64,000 nucleotides of DNA. Origin: Pantoea sp050157905 (GTDB taxonomy: Bacteria; Pseudomonadota; Gammaproteobacteria; Enterobacterales; Enterobacteriaceae). The DNA is taken from NCBI RefSeq assembly GCF_050157905.1, contig NZ_JBKIWZ010000001.1, positions 3,658,001 to 3,722,000 on the forward strand, written 5' to 3'. The notes beneath the pieces were generated by a model. It saw nothing but the letters and a program-made list of their open reading frames with translations. It had not been told where the DNA came from and made no database searches. Position numbers and translations under genes: made by a program. Position 1 is the first letter of the stretch, and each line of letters starts with the position of its first letter. This document shows positions 44,536 to 52,917 of the stretch, piece after piece.

Positions 44536-45531
44536 TTATTGCCATTCACGGTGATAAGCACCCAGCGTGGTTTGCGTGCCTTCGGCGAGATCGCCCAGCG
44601 TCTGCCGCCACTGCGGCGCGATCGTAAACTGTTCCGGCTGCGCCTTGCAGCGATCGATAGCCTGACGCCAGACGCGCGCCACATCAGCAACGTAGGCGGG
44701 GCTGCGCTGGCGGCCTTCAATTTTCACTGAAGCAATGCCCGCCTGCAGCAGCGCCGGCAGCAGCGCCAGGGTGTTCAGGCTGGTGGGCTCCTCCAGCACG
44801 TGATAGCACTGATCGTTAACCTCATATCGTCCTTTGCACAGCGTCGGATATCCGGCGCTTTCATCCGGGGCGTAGCGGTCAATTAAGACCTCATTCAGAC
44901 GCGATTCCATACCCTGCGGGGTCTGCTGCCAGCGCACAAACTTCGCTGGCGAGCAGGCGCCTGCGCTATTAGGGGATTCGCCGGTGAGCCAGGAGGAGAG
45001 GTAGCAGCGGCCTTCCGCCATAATGCACAGGCTGCCGAAGGCGAACACTTCCAGCGGCACCGGCGTACTGCGCGCCAGCTGTCTGACCTGATGAATCGAC
45101 AGTACGCGCGGCAGCACCACGCGCTGCAGATTAAAGTGGCGATGATAAAAGCGGATTGCCTCCGGATTGGTGGCGGACGCCTGCACTGACAGATGGCGTT
45201 CAACCTGCGGATAGTGCGTCGCGGCGTACTCCAGCGTGGCGATATCCGCCAGGATCAGCGCATCGGCCCCATTCTGCGCGGCGACATCAATCGCCCGCTG
45301 CCAGCGTCCCATACCCTCCGGATGGGCAAACGTGTTAATTGCAACGTGCAGTTTGCGGCGATGCTGATGCAGATAGCGCGCCGCTTCTGCCAGCTTTTTG
45401 TCGGTAAAATTCAGGCCCGCAAAATGGCGGGCGTTGGTGTCATCTTTCAGCCCCACATACACTGCATCCGCCCCATTCTCTGTGGCGGAGCGCACTGCGG
45501 GTAAGTTTCCTGCCGGACAGAGCAGTTCCAT
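44536..45531 (-). CDS. ubiU: O2-independent ubiquinone biosynthesis protein UbiU
   Basis: Partner of UbiV; U32-family 4Fe-4S protein for anaerobic ring hydroxylation in ubiquinone synthesis, using prephenate as oxygen donor in E. coli. 331 residues from the ATG at 45531 (MELLCPAGNLPAVRSATENG), with AGAGG eight bases upstream; the frame is open further up but is not UbiU-like. Cysteines occur in FGSLCIMAEGRCYLSSW, GACSP and LCKGRYEV. It is divergent from ubiT. Confidence 0.96.
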   Translation of the reverse strand: MELLCPAGNLPAVRSATENGADAVYVGLKDDTNARHFAGLNFTDKKLAEAARYLHQHRRKLHVAINTFAHPEGMGRWQRAIDVAAQNGADALILADIATLEYAATHYPQVERHLSVQASATNPEAIRFYHRHFNLQRVVLPRVLSIHQVRQLARSTPVPLEVFAFGSLCIMAEGRCYLSSWLTGESPNSAGACSPAKFVRWQQTPQGMESRLNEVLIDRYAPDESAGYPTLCKGRYEVNDQCYHVLEEPTSLNTLALLPALLQAGIASVKIEGRQRSPAYVADVARVWRQAIDRCKAQPEQFTIAPQWRQTLGDLAEGTQTTLGAYHREWQ

Positions 45532-45608
45532 AGATTTTCCTCTCAACTTGCAGACGGGCATCGAGTCTAGGCATCTGGTCCGACGGGTATGTTGATTTGG
45601 GGCAGTGA

Positions 45609-45642
45609 AATGCCAGTTCCTCTGCGCGGGTGGCATTTTTTT
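45609..45642 (+). terminator. First of two tandem terminators in the ubiU/ubiT intergenic region
   Basis: AATGCCA (45609-45615) pairs perfectly with TGGCATT (45631-45637) around 15 bases, followed by five more T. No plus-strand gene ends upstream, so it would terminate a short transcript starting in this region. Confidence 0.6.
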
Positions 45643-45663
45643 CCGCCTGTGACGGCGGTTTTT
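45643..45663 (+). terminator. Second tandem terminator upstream of ubiT
   Basis: CCGCC (45643-45647) pairs with GGCGG (45654-45658) around TGTGAC and is followed by five T. It begins on the base after the first terminator's T-run and ends about 65 bases before ubiT. Confidence 0.6.
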
Positions 45664-45729
45664 ATTGATCCCGGATGCGTCGCGCCAAAAAGGATATGGC
45701 AATATACGTAAAATTTTCTGAAGGGAGTA

Positions 45730-46260
45730 ATGAAAGTGTTAAAGCGGTTACATGCCCATTTTGTGAAAAAAGCTCCTGAAATCCTACGGTTACCCGCAGC
45801 GATTACCCCGTTCCCGCTCAGGAAGCAGCTTCTGCAACAACTCTTAAACTGGCAATTTCGTCATGCTTTAGCCGAAGGTGAGTTAGACTTTCTGAACGGT
45901 CGCCGGCTGGGTATCGGGATTGCCGATCTTAATCTGCAATGGATAACCACGCTGGAGGATGGCCGACTGGCGGTATTGCAACAGTCCGAAGCGGATGTCT
46001 GGTTTCGGGGCAATGCCAATGATCTGTTGCTTGTGGCAGCACGTAAAGCAGATCCCGACATGCTGTTCTTTCAACGCCGGCTGGTGATTGAAGGGGACAC
46101 TGAACTGGGACTTGAGGTGAAAAACGTAATGGATGCTATTGAACCCGAGGCTATGCCCGCCGCGTTGCGCACGGCCATTCAGCAGATGGCTGCGTTTGTC
46201 GAAGCCGGAATGAAACAGGACGCGAAGGCCGTACAGGCACGCGCAGGTGCCGCATGTTGA
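45730..46260 (+). CDS. ubiT: Ubiquinone anaerobic biosynthesis accessory factor UbiT
   Basis: SCP2-domain lipid-binding protein needed with UbiU and UbiV for ubiquinone synthesis without oxygen. 176 residues from the ATG at 45730. An in-frame GTG at 45736 has better ribosome binding spacing (GGGAG, eight bases) and would give 174 residues, the E. coli length, so it may be the real start. SCP2 core QQLLNWQFRHALAEGELDFL and FFQRRLVIEGDTELGLEVKN. Its end overlaps yhbS by seven bases. Confidence 0.93.
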   Translation: MKVLKRLHAHFVKKAPEILRLPAAITPFPLRKQLLQQLLNWQFRHALAEGELDFLNGRRLGIGIADLNLQWITTLEDGRLAVLQQSEADVWFRGNANDLLLVAARKADPDMLFFQRRLVIEGDTELGLEVKNVMDAIEPEAMPAALRTAIQQMAAFVEAGMKQDAKAVQARAGAAC

Positions 46261-46760
46261 TCCGTAGCGAAATTGGTGTTGATGCGGCGGGTATCGATGC
46301 GTTGCTGAAGCGCTGCTTTCCCACTTCCGCGGAGGCGGAACTGACGCAGGCGCTGCGCGAAGATGGCCTGCTGACCCTGGGCGTGGTCGCCACGGATGAT
46401 GAAGGGCAGGTACTGGGCTACGCCGCATTCAGCCCGGTCAGCGTTCAGGGTGAAGATCGCGGCTGGGTCGGACTGGCTCCGCTGGCCGTCGATGAGACGC
46501 TGCGCGGCCAGGGTATCGCCAGTAAGCTCATTTATGAGGGACTGGATACGCTGAATGAGTTTGGCTACAGCGCCGTCGTGGTGCTGGGCGACCCGGCGCT
46601 GTTCGGCCGTTTTGGCTTTGACGCGGCGGCCCGTCACGGTCTGCAAAGCCGCTGGCCAGGCTCGGAGACGACGTTCCAGGTTTACCGTCTGGCAGATAAC
46701 GCCTTTGATGGGGCCGAAGGGCGGATCGACTACGCCGACCCTTTTACTCGTCTGAAGTAA
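46254..46760 (+). CDS. yhbS: GNAT-family N-acetyltransferase YhbS
   Basis: Predicted cytoplasmic acetyltransferase of unknown substrate. 168 residues. The acetyl-CoA binding motif is in LAVDETLRGQGIASKLIYEG (R/Q-x-x-G-x-G/A type), followed by VVLGDPALFGRFGF, typical of this subfamily. Seven-base overlap with ubiT, so coupled in translation. The 3' end overlaps the convergent yhbQ by 17 bases. Confidence 0.93.
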   Translation: MLIRSEIGVDAAGIDALLKRCFPTSAEAELTQALREDGLLTLGVVATDDEGQVLGYAAFSPVSVQGEDRGWVGLAPLAVDETLRGQGIASKLIYEGLDTLNEFGYSAVVVLGDPALFGRFGFDAAARHGLQSRWPGSETTFQVYRLADNAFDGAEGRIDYADPFTRLK

Positions 46761-47037
46761 TCCCCAGCCAGCGCGCCAGGTGGACAGGCTGACCCGCAAG
46801 CAGCAGTAATTTCTGCTGCCGGGTCAGCTGCTTAACCTGATATTCCAGCCTGGAGGCGCTGGCGCGATCGCCCGCTTCGCAGTGAAACATCAGCTCCAGC
46901 GGACCTTTGCCGCGCAGCGCACGGGCGCCGCGCCCGCTCTGATGCTGAGCAACCCGACGCGCGACATCGGTGGTGATGCCGGTATAGAGACTCCCTTTCG
47001 CCGTCCGGACGATGTAGAGTTGCCACCGCTGATTCAT
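46744..47037 (-). CDS. yhbQ: GIY-YIG nuclease superfamily protein YhbQ
   Basis: 97 residues, a single GIY-YIG domain (UPF0213 type). The motif is degenerate, LYIVRTAKGSLYTGITTD, with conserved Arg27 or Arg28 in VARRVAQHQSGRGARAL. E. coli YhbQ has weak nuclease activity and no settled role. It overlaps the end of yhbS on the opposite strand and is divergent from yhbP. Confidence 0.92.
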   Translation of the reverse strand: MNQRWQLYIVRTAKGSLYTGITTDVARRVAQHQSGRGARALRGKGPLELMFHCEAGDRASASRLEYQVKQLTRQQKLLLLAGQPVHLARWLGITSDE

Positions 47038-47111
47038 CGCATTTATGTTCCCAGAAAAGAGGCCGCCAGTGTAACGCGCTTCACGCTGCCGTGCCCAGCC
47101 AGGAGTTCACC

Positions 47112-47540
47112 TTGTCCGATCATGCCCATCTGGTTCGCTACCTCAAAAAGCAGCATGTGCTGTCGCTCTGCTGCACCGCCGATGATCAGCTATGGTGCGC
47201 GAACTGCTACTACGTCTTTGATGAAACACGCATGGTCTTCTGGATCATGACCGAACCTGATACCCGCCACGGTGCGTTAATAGCGCAGAATCCGCAGGTT
47301 GCAGGCACTGTCAACGGCCAGCCCCGAAGCGTGCTGCTCATCAAAGGTGTGCAGTATCGTGGTCACATCAGAAGGCTGGAAGAGGAGACAGAATACGCTG
47401 CCCGAGCCGCATACCAGAAACGTTTTCCGGTTTCGCGGAAAGTGTCGGCGCCGCTATGGGAGATTTCGCTGGATGAGGTGAAGATGACGGATAATGCGCT
47501 GGGTTTTGGCAGTAAGATCGGCTGGCAGAGAGAAGCGTAA
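47112..47540 (+). CDS. yhbP: Conserved protein YhbP (UPF0306, FMN-binding split barrel type)
   Basis: 142 residues from the TTG at 47112. I chose this start because AGGAG stands six bases before it and the resulting N-terminus (SDHAHLVRYLKKQHV) lines up with E. coli YhbP; a GTG at 47091 is also in frame. Conserved stretches LWCANCYYVFD, AGTVNGQPRSVLLIKGVQYR and FPVSRKVSAPLWEI suggest a pyridoxamine-5-phosphate-oxidase-like split barrel. Function unknown. Confidence 0.88.
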   Translation: MSDHAHLVRYLKKQHVLSLCCTADDQLWCANCYYVFDETRMVFWIMTEPDTRHGALIAQNPQVAGTVNGQPRSVLLIKGVQYRGHIRRLEEETEYAARAAYQKRFPVSRKVSAPLWEISLDEVKMTDNALGFGSKIGWQREA

Positions 47541-47541
47541 C

Positions 47542-47567
47542 ACGCCCTTTTCAGCGGAAAAGGGCGT
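47542..47567. terminator. Hairpin between convergent yhbP and yhbO
   Basis: ACGCCCTTTTC (47542-47552) pairs with GAAAAGGGCGT (47557-47567), an 11-bp stem with a 4-base loop. Neither side has a clear T-run, so efficiency is uncertain. Confidence 0.55.
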
Positions 47568-47574
47568 CGCAGAT

Positions 47575-48096
47575 TTACAGCGCTTCGAGGATCCGCAGAG
47601 ATTCGCGGTTAAAGGCTGGCAGATCGGCCGGAGTACGGCTGGTGACCAGCTTATCGCCGTCGACGACCACTTCTTTGTCGTGGAAGTCAGCGCCCGCGTT
47701 GATCAGGTCGATAGCCACGGCTTTAACCGTCGTCATCTTGCGACCACGTACACCGTTGGCGCTGATCAGCAGCTGCGGGCCGTGGCAGATGGCAAAGATA
47801 GGCTTGCCGCTGGCGACAAACTCTTTGGTAAAGGCGACGAAACGATCGTCACCGCGCAGGGCATCAGGCGAGTGTCCACCAGGCAGTAACAGGGCGTCAA
47901 ATTCAGCCGGGCTGACATCATCAATGCTGCGATCGATAGTCACTTCCGCTTCGCCTTTTTTGCCCTTAACCACATTACCGGCTTGTTTCTCAATGGTGAC
48001 CACGTCGAAACCCGCGCGTTTGTAGACCTCAGCGGGTGAGGTAAACTCTGAGTCTTCAAATTCATCGGTAATCAAAACCGCAACTTTCTTGCTCAT
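47575..48096 (-). CDS. yhbO: DJ-1/PfpI-family protein deglycase YhbO
   Basis: Stress-induced protein of the PfpI family, reported to repair glyoxal/methylglyoxal-glycated proteins and nucleotides. 173 residues. The nucleophile Cys104 is in the elbow AICHGPQLL, with His105 next to it and the family Glu in DEFEDSEFTSP. Convergent with yhbP, divergent from yraR, in the same order as E. coli. Confidence 0.94.
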   Translation of the reverse strand: MSKKVAVLITDEFEDSEFTSPAEVYKRAGFDVVTIEKQAGNVVKGKKGEAEVTIDRSIDDVSPAEFDALLLPGGHSPDALRGDDRFVAFTKEFVASGKPIFAICHGPQLLISANGVRGRKMTTVKAVAIDLINAGADFHDKEVVVDGDKLVTSRTPADLPAFNRESLRILEAL

Positions 48097-48240
48097 TTTT
48101 TTCCTCCTAAGACATGCAGAGCGCAGGGCGCGCTTTCCGTTAACGCTCTAAGCCTGGTCGCTAAGCGTGAGAACGCAAGCCAGCCCGTTAAGATCAGCTA
48201 TCTTTTAACCTGTCAGCAGCGAAATAAGGATGAATCTGAG

Positions 48241-48876
48241 ATGAATCGCGTCTTACTGACTGGGGCGACCGGTCTGGTCGGGTCGCACCTGCTGCGCTTA
48301 CTGATTGAGGACCCGCGTGTTGACGAGATCATTGCCCCCACCTGCCGGCCACTGCCCGCGATGCGCAAAGTGGTGAATCTGGTTGAGGCTGATCTTACCG
48401 ATGTGCTGGGGCCGCTGCAGGGTGCGCTGGATACCGTGTTCTGCTGTCTCGGCACCACCCGCAAAGCGGCGGGCAGCAGACAGGCTTTTATTCACGTCGA
48501 TTACACGCTGGTGGTGGACACCGGCTTGAGTGGCATACGTCTGGGGGCGAAGCAGATGCTGGTGGTCAGCGCACACGGCGCTAACCGCCACTCACCGTTT
48601 TTATATAATCGCGTCAAAGGCGAGATGGAGAATGCGTTGCGTCATCAGGGCTGGCCGCGACTGACGCTGATACGGCCCTCTCTGCTGCTGGGCGATCGCG
48701 CACAGAAGCGCGGAGGGGAGAGCCTGATGGCACCGATCTTTTCACTGCTGCCGGGCAACTGGCGAGCGGTACAGGCGCGTGACGTGGCACGCTGTCTTCA
48801 TCAGCAGGCTTTCACGCCAGGCGGCGAGCGGGTCACGATCGTTGAATCGGGCGCGATCCCGCGCCATTCAGCGTAG
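48241..48876 (+). CDS. yraR: NAD(P)-binding protein YraR
   Basis: Atypical SDR/epimerase-like protein with an N-terminal Rossmann motif TGATGLVGSHLL (8-19). 211 residues; further conserved are VFCCLGTTRKAAGSRQAF, VVSAHGANRHSPFLYNRVKG and LIRPSLLLGDR. Function unknown. Marks the end of the block colinear with E. coli; the next gene, nrdG, comes from another map position and overlaps yraR tail to tail by nine bases. Confidence 0.92.
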   Translation: MNRVLLTGATGLVGSHLLRLLIEDPRVDEIIAPTCRPLPAMRKVVNLVEADLTDVLGPLQGALDTVFCCLGTTRKAAGSRQAFIHVDYTLVVDTGLSGIRLGAKQMLVVSAHGANRHSPFLYNRVKGEMENALRHQGWPRLTLIRPSLLLGDRAQKRGGESLMAPIFSLLPGNWRAVQARDVARCLHQQAFTPGGERVTIVESGAIPRHSA

Positions 48877-49332
48877 CTGCCAGATAACCTGATTACGGCT
48901 GCCGCGCCATTGCAGCGTGGCATCCTTCTCCTCTTCGACAAAGCGGCCATCGATCAGCACATCGAGATAGTCCAGCACGGCACGCTGAGCCGCATTCAGC
49001 TCCTGCAGCCGATAGCCGCTCCAGAGCCAGATATCTTTACCCGGACAGGCCTGTCGCACCCGTTTCACCAGGCGGCGAATGTGCGGCACGTTCTGCGGAT
49101 GCAGCGGATCGCCCCCGCTCAGTGACAGACCCTGGCGCGGAATGCGCGTGTCCTGCAGGTCGGCCAGCAGCTGCTCCTCCATCGCCAGCGTAAAGGGTAC
49201 GCCGGAATCAATACGCCAGGTGCTCTGGTTGTAGCAGCCGCGACACTGATGTTCGCAACCGGCAACAAACAGCGTGCAGCGGGTGCCGGGACCATTCACG
49301 ATATCCACATCGTAGTAACGATGAATATGCAT
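48868..49332 (-). CDS. nrdG: Anaerobic ribonucleotide reductase activating protein NrdG
   Basis: Radical-SAM enzyme that installs the glycyl radical on NrdD. 154 residues from the second of two tandem ATG codons (49332); the first is at 49335. The 4Fe-4S motif CxxxCxxC is CEHQCRGC (Cys26, Cys30, Cys33). GGDP is in LSLSGGDPLHPQNVPHI. The start overlaps the nrdD stop, so the two proteins are translationally coupled. Confidence 0.97.
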   Translation of the reverse strand: MHIHRYYDVDIVNGPGTRCTLFVAGCEHQCRGCYNQSTWRIDSGVPFTLAMEEQLLADLQDTRIPRQGLSLSGGDPLHPQNVPHIRRLVKRVRQACPGKDIWLWSGYRLQELNAAQRAVLDYLDVLIDGRFVEEEKDATLQWRGSRNQVIWQLR

Positions 49333-51470
49333 CATCCCAGCGGTCCCTGAGCCAGATGCTTAACGCGGCGCTGCACTTCCTGCTGCTTACCGGCATTGAA
49401 AGGTCGCGCATCGGGACTGCCCAGATAGCCGCAGACCCGCCGTGTAACAGAGGCGCGCGCCGGATCGTGATTGCCACAGTTCGGACAGCTAAAGCCACGG
49501 CTGGTACAGGTGAATTCGCCGCTGAAGCCGCAGTCGTAGCACTCATCAATGGGCGTATTGGTGCCGTAGTAGGGCACCCGGTCGTAACTGTAATCCCAGA
49601 CATCCTCCAGCGCCCTGAGGTTATGCTGCACGTTCGGGTATTCGCCGTAACAGATGAACCCGCCGTTCGCCAGCGGCGGATAGGGCGCTTCAAAGTCAAT
49701 TTTGTCGTACGGATTGACCTTCTTTTCAACGTCGAGATGAAAGCTGTTGGTATAGTAGCCTTTGTCGGTAACGCCCGGCACCACACCGAACTGCGCGGCA
49801 TCAAGGCGGCAGAAACGGTCGCACAGGTTTTCGCTCGGCGTACTGTAGAGGCTGAAGCCGTAGCCGGTCTCCGCTTTCCAGCGGTCGGTCGCTTCGCGCA
49901 TACGGGCAATGATTTCCACTCCTTTGGCACGCAAAGCCGCGTCATCGTAAGGATGCCGCTGACCGCCGCTAAGCGCATTCAGGGTTTCATGCAGGCCAAT
50001 AAAGCCCAGCGACAGCGATGCGCGGCCATTGCGGAAGATCGGACCGACCTCATCATCGGCGTTCAGCCGGACGCCACAGGCACCCTCGATATAGAGGATG
50101 GGTGCGACACGTGCTTTCGTTTTCTCCAGCCGCGCCACCCGCGCCATCAGCGCCCGTTTAGCCAGCAGCAGTCGCGCATCGAGCAGTGTCCGGAAGCGCG
50201 CTTCATCACCGCCCGCTTCCAGCGCGATACGCGGCAGGTTCACGCTGATCACGCCAATATTGTTGCGGCCCTCATGAATCTGCTCGCCGTTCTCCTCATA
50301 GACGCCCAGGAAGCTGCGGCAGCCCATCGGCGTTTTAAAGGAGCCGGTAACTTTCACGACCTGATCGTAATTGAGGATGTCGGGATACATCCGCTTGCTG
50401 GCGCACGCCAGTGCCAGCTGCTTGATGTCGTAATTCACGTCACCGGCCCGGCGGTTAACGCCTTCACGAATCGTGAACACCAGTTTCGGGAACACGGCGG
50501 TTTTATGATTTCTGCCCAGGCCTGCCAGCCGGTTACGCAGAATGGACTGCTGAATCAGCCGGGCGGCCCAGCGGGTGCCCAGGCCGAACCCAAAGGTGAC
50601 AAACGGCGTCTGCCCGTTGGCGGTGTGCAGGGTATTCACCTCGTACTCCAGCGACTGAAAAGCGTCGTAGCACTCTTTCTCTGTCCGCTGGCGCGCATAT
50701 TGTTCAGCCTGCGGGATCTGCCACTCTTCGGCGATCGCCAGATGGCGGGCATAGCTCAGCTCAACAAACGGTGCCAGCACCTCATCAATGCGGTTGATAG
50801 TGGTGCCGCCATAAATGTGGCTGGCGACCTGGGCGATGATCTGCGCCGTCACGGCGGTGGCGGTGGCGATTGATTTCGGCGGCTCGATCCCGGCGTTGCC
50901 CATTTTAAAACCGTGGGTCAGCATGCCTTTCAGATCGATCAACATGCAGTTGAACATCGGGAAGAAGGGAGCGTAGTCGAGATCGTGATAGTGGATTTCG
51001 CCGCGCTCGTGCGCCAGCACCACGTCGCGGGGCAGCATCTGCTGCTGCGCGTAGTGCTTCGCGACGATCCCGGCCAGCAGATCGCGCTGGGTCGGGATGA
51101 CTTTGCTGTCTTTGTTGGCATTCTCATTAAGCAGCGCAGCGTTGGTCTGATCGACCAGGCCGCGAATAGCGTGATGCAACCGGCTCTGACGATCGCGGGC
51201 GACATCGCGATCGTGGCGGTATTCAATGTAGGCGCGGGCCAGCTGCGGATACGGGCCTGCCATCAGTGTCTCTTCGACCGCGCACTGAATCTCATGAATG
51301 GCCACTTCCGGACGGTCGGCCAGCTGTCCGGCCACCTGCTCCGCGACCTGCGCGCACCAGGCTTTGTCCCTGATGTCTGCTGCCCGCGCCGCAGCCGCGA
51401 CGGCCTGCTCGATACGCTGCGCATCAAAGGCCGTCCGGCATCCATCCCGTTTGATTACCACCGTTGCCAT
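49332..51470 (-). CDS. nrdD: Anaerobic ribonucleoside-triphosphate reductase NrdD
   Basis: Glycyl-radical class III ribonucleotide reductase, reduces NTPs to dNTPs without oxygen. 712 residues, as in E. coli. An N-terminal ATP-cone (about 1-90, VIKRDGCRTAFDAQRIEQAV) senses dATP/ATP. The glycyl radical Gly681 is in RRVCGYLGSPDARPFNA, and the zinc site has CYDCGF and CPNCGNHD. ATG preceded by aaaggagagg. Controlled by the tandem NrdR boxes just upstream. Confidence 0.98.
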   Translation of the reverse strand: MATVVIKRDGCRTAFDAQRIEQAVAAAARAADIRDKAWCAQVAEQVAGQLADRPEVAIHEIQCAVEETLMAGPYPQLARAYIEYRHDRDVARDRQSRLHHAIRGLVDQTNAALLNENANKDSKVIPTQRDLLAGIVAKHYAQQQMLPRDVVLAHERGEIHYHDLDYAPFFPMFNCMLIDLKGMLTHGFKMGNAGIEPPKSIATATAVTAQIIAQVASHIYGGTTINRIDEVLAPFVELSYARHLAIAEEWQIPQAEQYARQRTEKECYDAFQSLEYEVNTLHTANGQTPFVTFGFGLGTRWAARLIQQSILRNRLAGLGRNHKTAVFPKLVFTIREGVNRRAGDVNYDIKQLALACASKRMYPDILNYDQVVKVTGSFKTPMGCRSFLGVYEENGEQIHEGRNNIGVISVNLPRIALEAGGDEARFRTLLDARLLLAKRALMARVARLEKTKARVAPILYIEGACGVRLNADDEVGPIFRNGRASLSLGFIGLHETLNALSGGQRHPYDDAALRAKGVEIIARMREATDRWKAETGYGFSLYSTPSENLCDRFCRLDAAQFGVVPGVTDKGYYTNSFHLDVEKKVNPYDKIDFEAPYPPLANGGFICYGEYPNVQHNLRALEDVWDYSYDRVPYYGTNTPIDECYDCGFSGEFTCTSRGFSCPNCGNHDPARASVTRRVCGYLGSPDARPFNAGKQQEVQRRVKHLAQGPLG

Positions 51471-51484
51471 GTCCTCTCCTTTAA

Positions 51485-51525
51485 CTATATGTAGGGCTGG
51501 GATGGATTCTATTATCTATATGTAG
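51485..51525 (-). promoter_or_regulatory. Tandem NrdR boxes upstream of nrdD
   Basis: CTATATGTAG occurs twice (51485-51494 and 51516-51525), 31 bases apart, three helical turns. Both match the core of the NrdR box (consensus close to ACACTATATATAGTGT). The nearer box begins 15 bases before the nrdD start. NrdR represses ribonucleotide reductase genes when dATP is plentiful. Confidence 0.85.
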
Positions 51526-51553
51526 TGATTTCTGCGAATTAATACGCGCTGGT

Positions 51554-51567
51554 TTGACCTGAAGCAA
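51554..51567 (-). promoter_or_regulatory. Candidate FNR site upstream of nrdDG
   Basis: Minus strand TTGCTTCAGGTCAA matches the FNR consensus TTGAT-N4-ATCAA at 8 of 10 positions. nrdDG is FNR-activated in E. coli. The site lies upstream of the NrdR boxes, a plausible activator position, but the promoter elements are not clear. Confidence 0.35.
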
Positions 51568-51604
51568 GGAAGCCGCAACCCGGCAGAAAAAGGGCGGACG
51601 AGGA

Positions 51605-51625
51605 CAGAACCGGCCTCCGGTTCTG
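51605..51625 (-). terminator. Hairpin downstream of galR
   Basis: CAGAACCGG (51605-51613) pairs with CCGGTTCTG (51617-51625) with a 3-base loop. On the minus strand there is no immediate T-run, only CCCTTTTTC about 14 bases on. Probably limits read-through from galR into nrdD. Confidence 0.45.
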
Positions 51626-51725
51626 GTGGTGGGCGGCCGATAGATGCCAGCGACAGGTGAGGCGGCCGCAAAGAAAAGGGGAAGACAGGCTCACGCGGCG
51701 GCCGGCGGAACCGGCCACGGCGGCG

Positions 51726-52727
51726 TCAGGCTGGCCCGCTGACGGAGTGGCGGCGCACCAGTGTCGGGCTGAACATGTGGGTCACTTCCGGCAGCGGCAG
51801 GTCGTTGGCAAGCGCCAGTGCCAGCTGCGCCGCCTGCTGCGCCATCGTGACGATAGGGTAGCGGACGGTGGTCAGGCGTGGTCGTACATAGCGGGAGACC
51901 AGCACATCATCGAAACCGATCAGCGACATCTCTTCCGGTACACGGACGCCGTTATCACTCAGTACCGCCAGCGCACCCGCTGCCATTGAGTCGTTGTAAC
52001 AGGCGACGGCGGTAAAATTCCTGCCGCGCCCCAGCAGCTCGGTCATCGCCTGCTCACCGCCCACTTCATCCGGTTCACCCCAGGTGACCAGTCGATCGCT
52101 GCACGGCAGACCGTGCTCTTTCAGCGCGTCGTAATAGCCCTGCAGACGATCTTCGGCATCGGAGATAGTGTGGGTCGAGCAGATAAAGGCGATATTCTGA
52201 TGGCCGAGCTGGATCAGGTGGCGGGTCGCCAGCCAGGCACCGTAGCGGTCGTCGAGTGCAATGCAGCGTTTCTCGAAGCCTTTGATCAGCCGGTTCAGCA
52301 GCACCATACCGGGCACCTGCTTCATCAGCACTTCCAGTTCGGCGTCGGGAATTTTCTTAGCGTGAACCACCAGCGCCGCGCAGCGATGCCGCATCAGCTG
52401 TTCAATCGCCTGCCGCTCTTTTTGCTCATTATGGTAACCGTTACCAATCAGTAAAAAATTACCGGTGTCGCCGGCAACCTCATCGACCGCTTTCACCATG
52501 GCGCCAAAAAAGGGATCGGAAACGTCACCGACAATCAGGCCGAGTGTTTCGGTCGATTGCTGCGCCAGCGCGCGTGCGTTGGCATTCGGGTGGTACTGAA
52601 GCTGCTCCATCGCCTCACCTACGGCCTGTCGGGAGCTGTCGCTGGCTTTGGGAGAGTTATTGATTACACGGGAGACTGTGGCGACAGAAACGCCAGCCAG
52701 TCGCGCAACATCCTTTATGGTAGCCAT
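51726..52727 (-). CDS. galR: HTH-type galactose repressor GalR
   Basis: LacI-family repressor of galactose uptake and use. 333 residues from the ATG at 52727. HTH at the N-terminus (MATIKDVARLAGVSVATVSR), hinge YHPNANARALAQQ, then the periplasmic-binding-protein-like domain. The body is close to E. coli GalR rather than GalS (GNGYHNEQKERQAIEQLMRH, GEPDEVGGEQAMTELLGRGR). The open frame extends upstream, but those residues are not GalR-like. In E. coli galR is next to omrB-omrA-aas; the same neighbours are here with added genes. Confidence 0.96.
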   Translation of the reverse strand: MATIKDVARLAGVSVATVSRVINNSPKASDSSRQAVGEAMEQLQYHPNANARALAQQSTETLGLIVGDVSDPFFGAMVKAVDEVAGDTGNFLLIGNGYHNEQKERQAIEQLMRHRCAALVVHAKKIPDAELEVLMKQVPGMVLLNRLIKGFEKRCIALDDRYGAWLATRHLIQLGHQNIAFICSTHTISDAEDRLQGYYDALKEHGLPCSDRLVTWGEPDEVGGEQAMTELLGRGRNFTAVACYNDSMAAGALAVLSDNGVRVPEEMSLIGFDDVLVSRYVRPRLTTVRYPIVTMAQQAAQLALALANDLPLPEVTHMFSPTLVRRHSVSGPA

Positions 52728-52743
52728 GCGTTGACCTGCTTTG

Positions 52744-52759
52744 GGGAAAACGTTTACAC
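52744..52759. promoter_or_regulatory. Candidate GalR operator upstream of galR
   Basis: GGGAAAACGTTTACAC; read on the minus strand it starts with GTGTAAAC, a perfect half of the GalR consensus GTGTAA-N-CG-N-TTACAC, while the other half is degenerate. It sits 17 to 32 bases upstream of the galR start, suiting autoregulation. Confidence 0.5.
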
Positions 52760-52917
52760 ATCGCATCAGTGTTACGGAAAAGGGCGGACACATCAACCCG
52801 ACAGAATGCCAGCGTCGTCGCAAAAAGGGGTAAAAACGGCCGCGTCCGCGCATCTTCTGTTGAGGCGCCGCGCCATGTTATGCTCAATCTCTCACCTGGC
52901 AACCGTGAAAAATCACA

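Noticed and set aside
45591..45604. TTGATTTGGGGCAG as an FNR site between ubiU and ubiT
   Set aside because: Only one half matches the consensus; too weak to call although FNR control would make sense biologically.
49356..50873. 505-codon open frame antisense to nrdD
   Set aside because: Lies wholly inside a well-supported gene and is explained by high third-position GC; no domain is recognisable.
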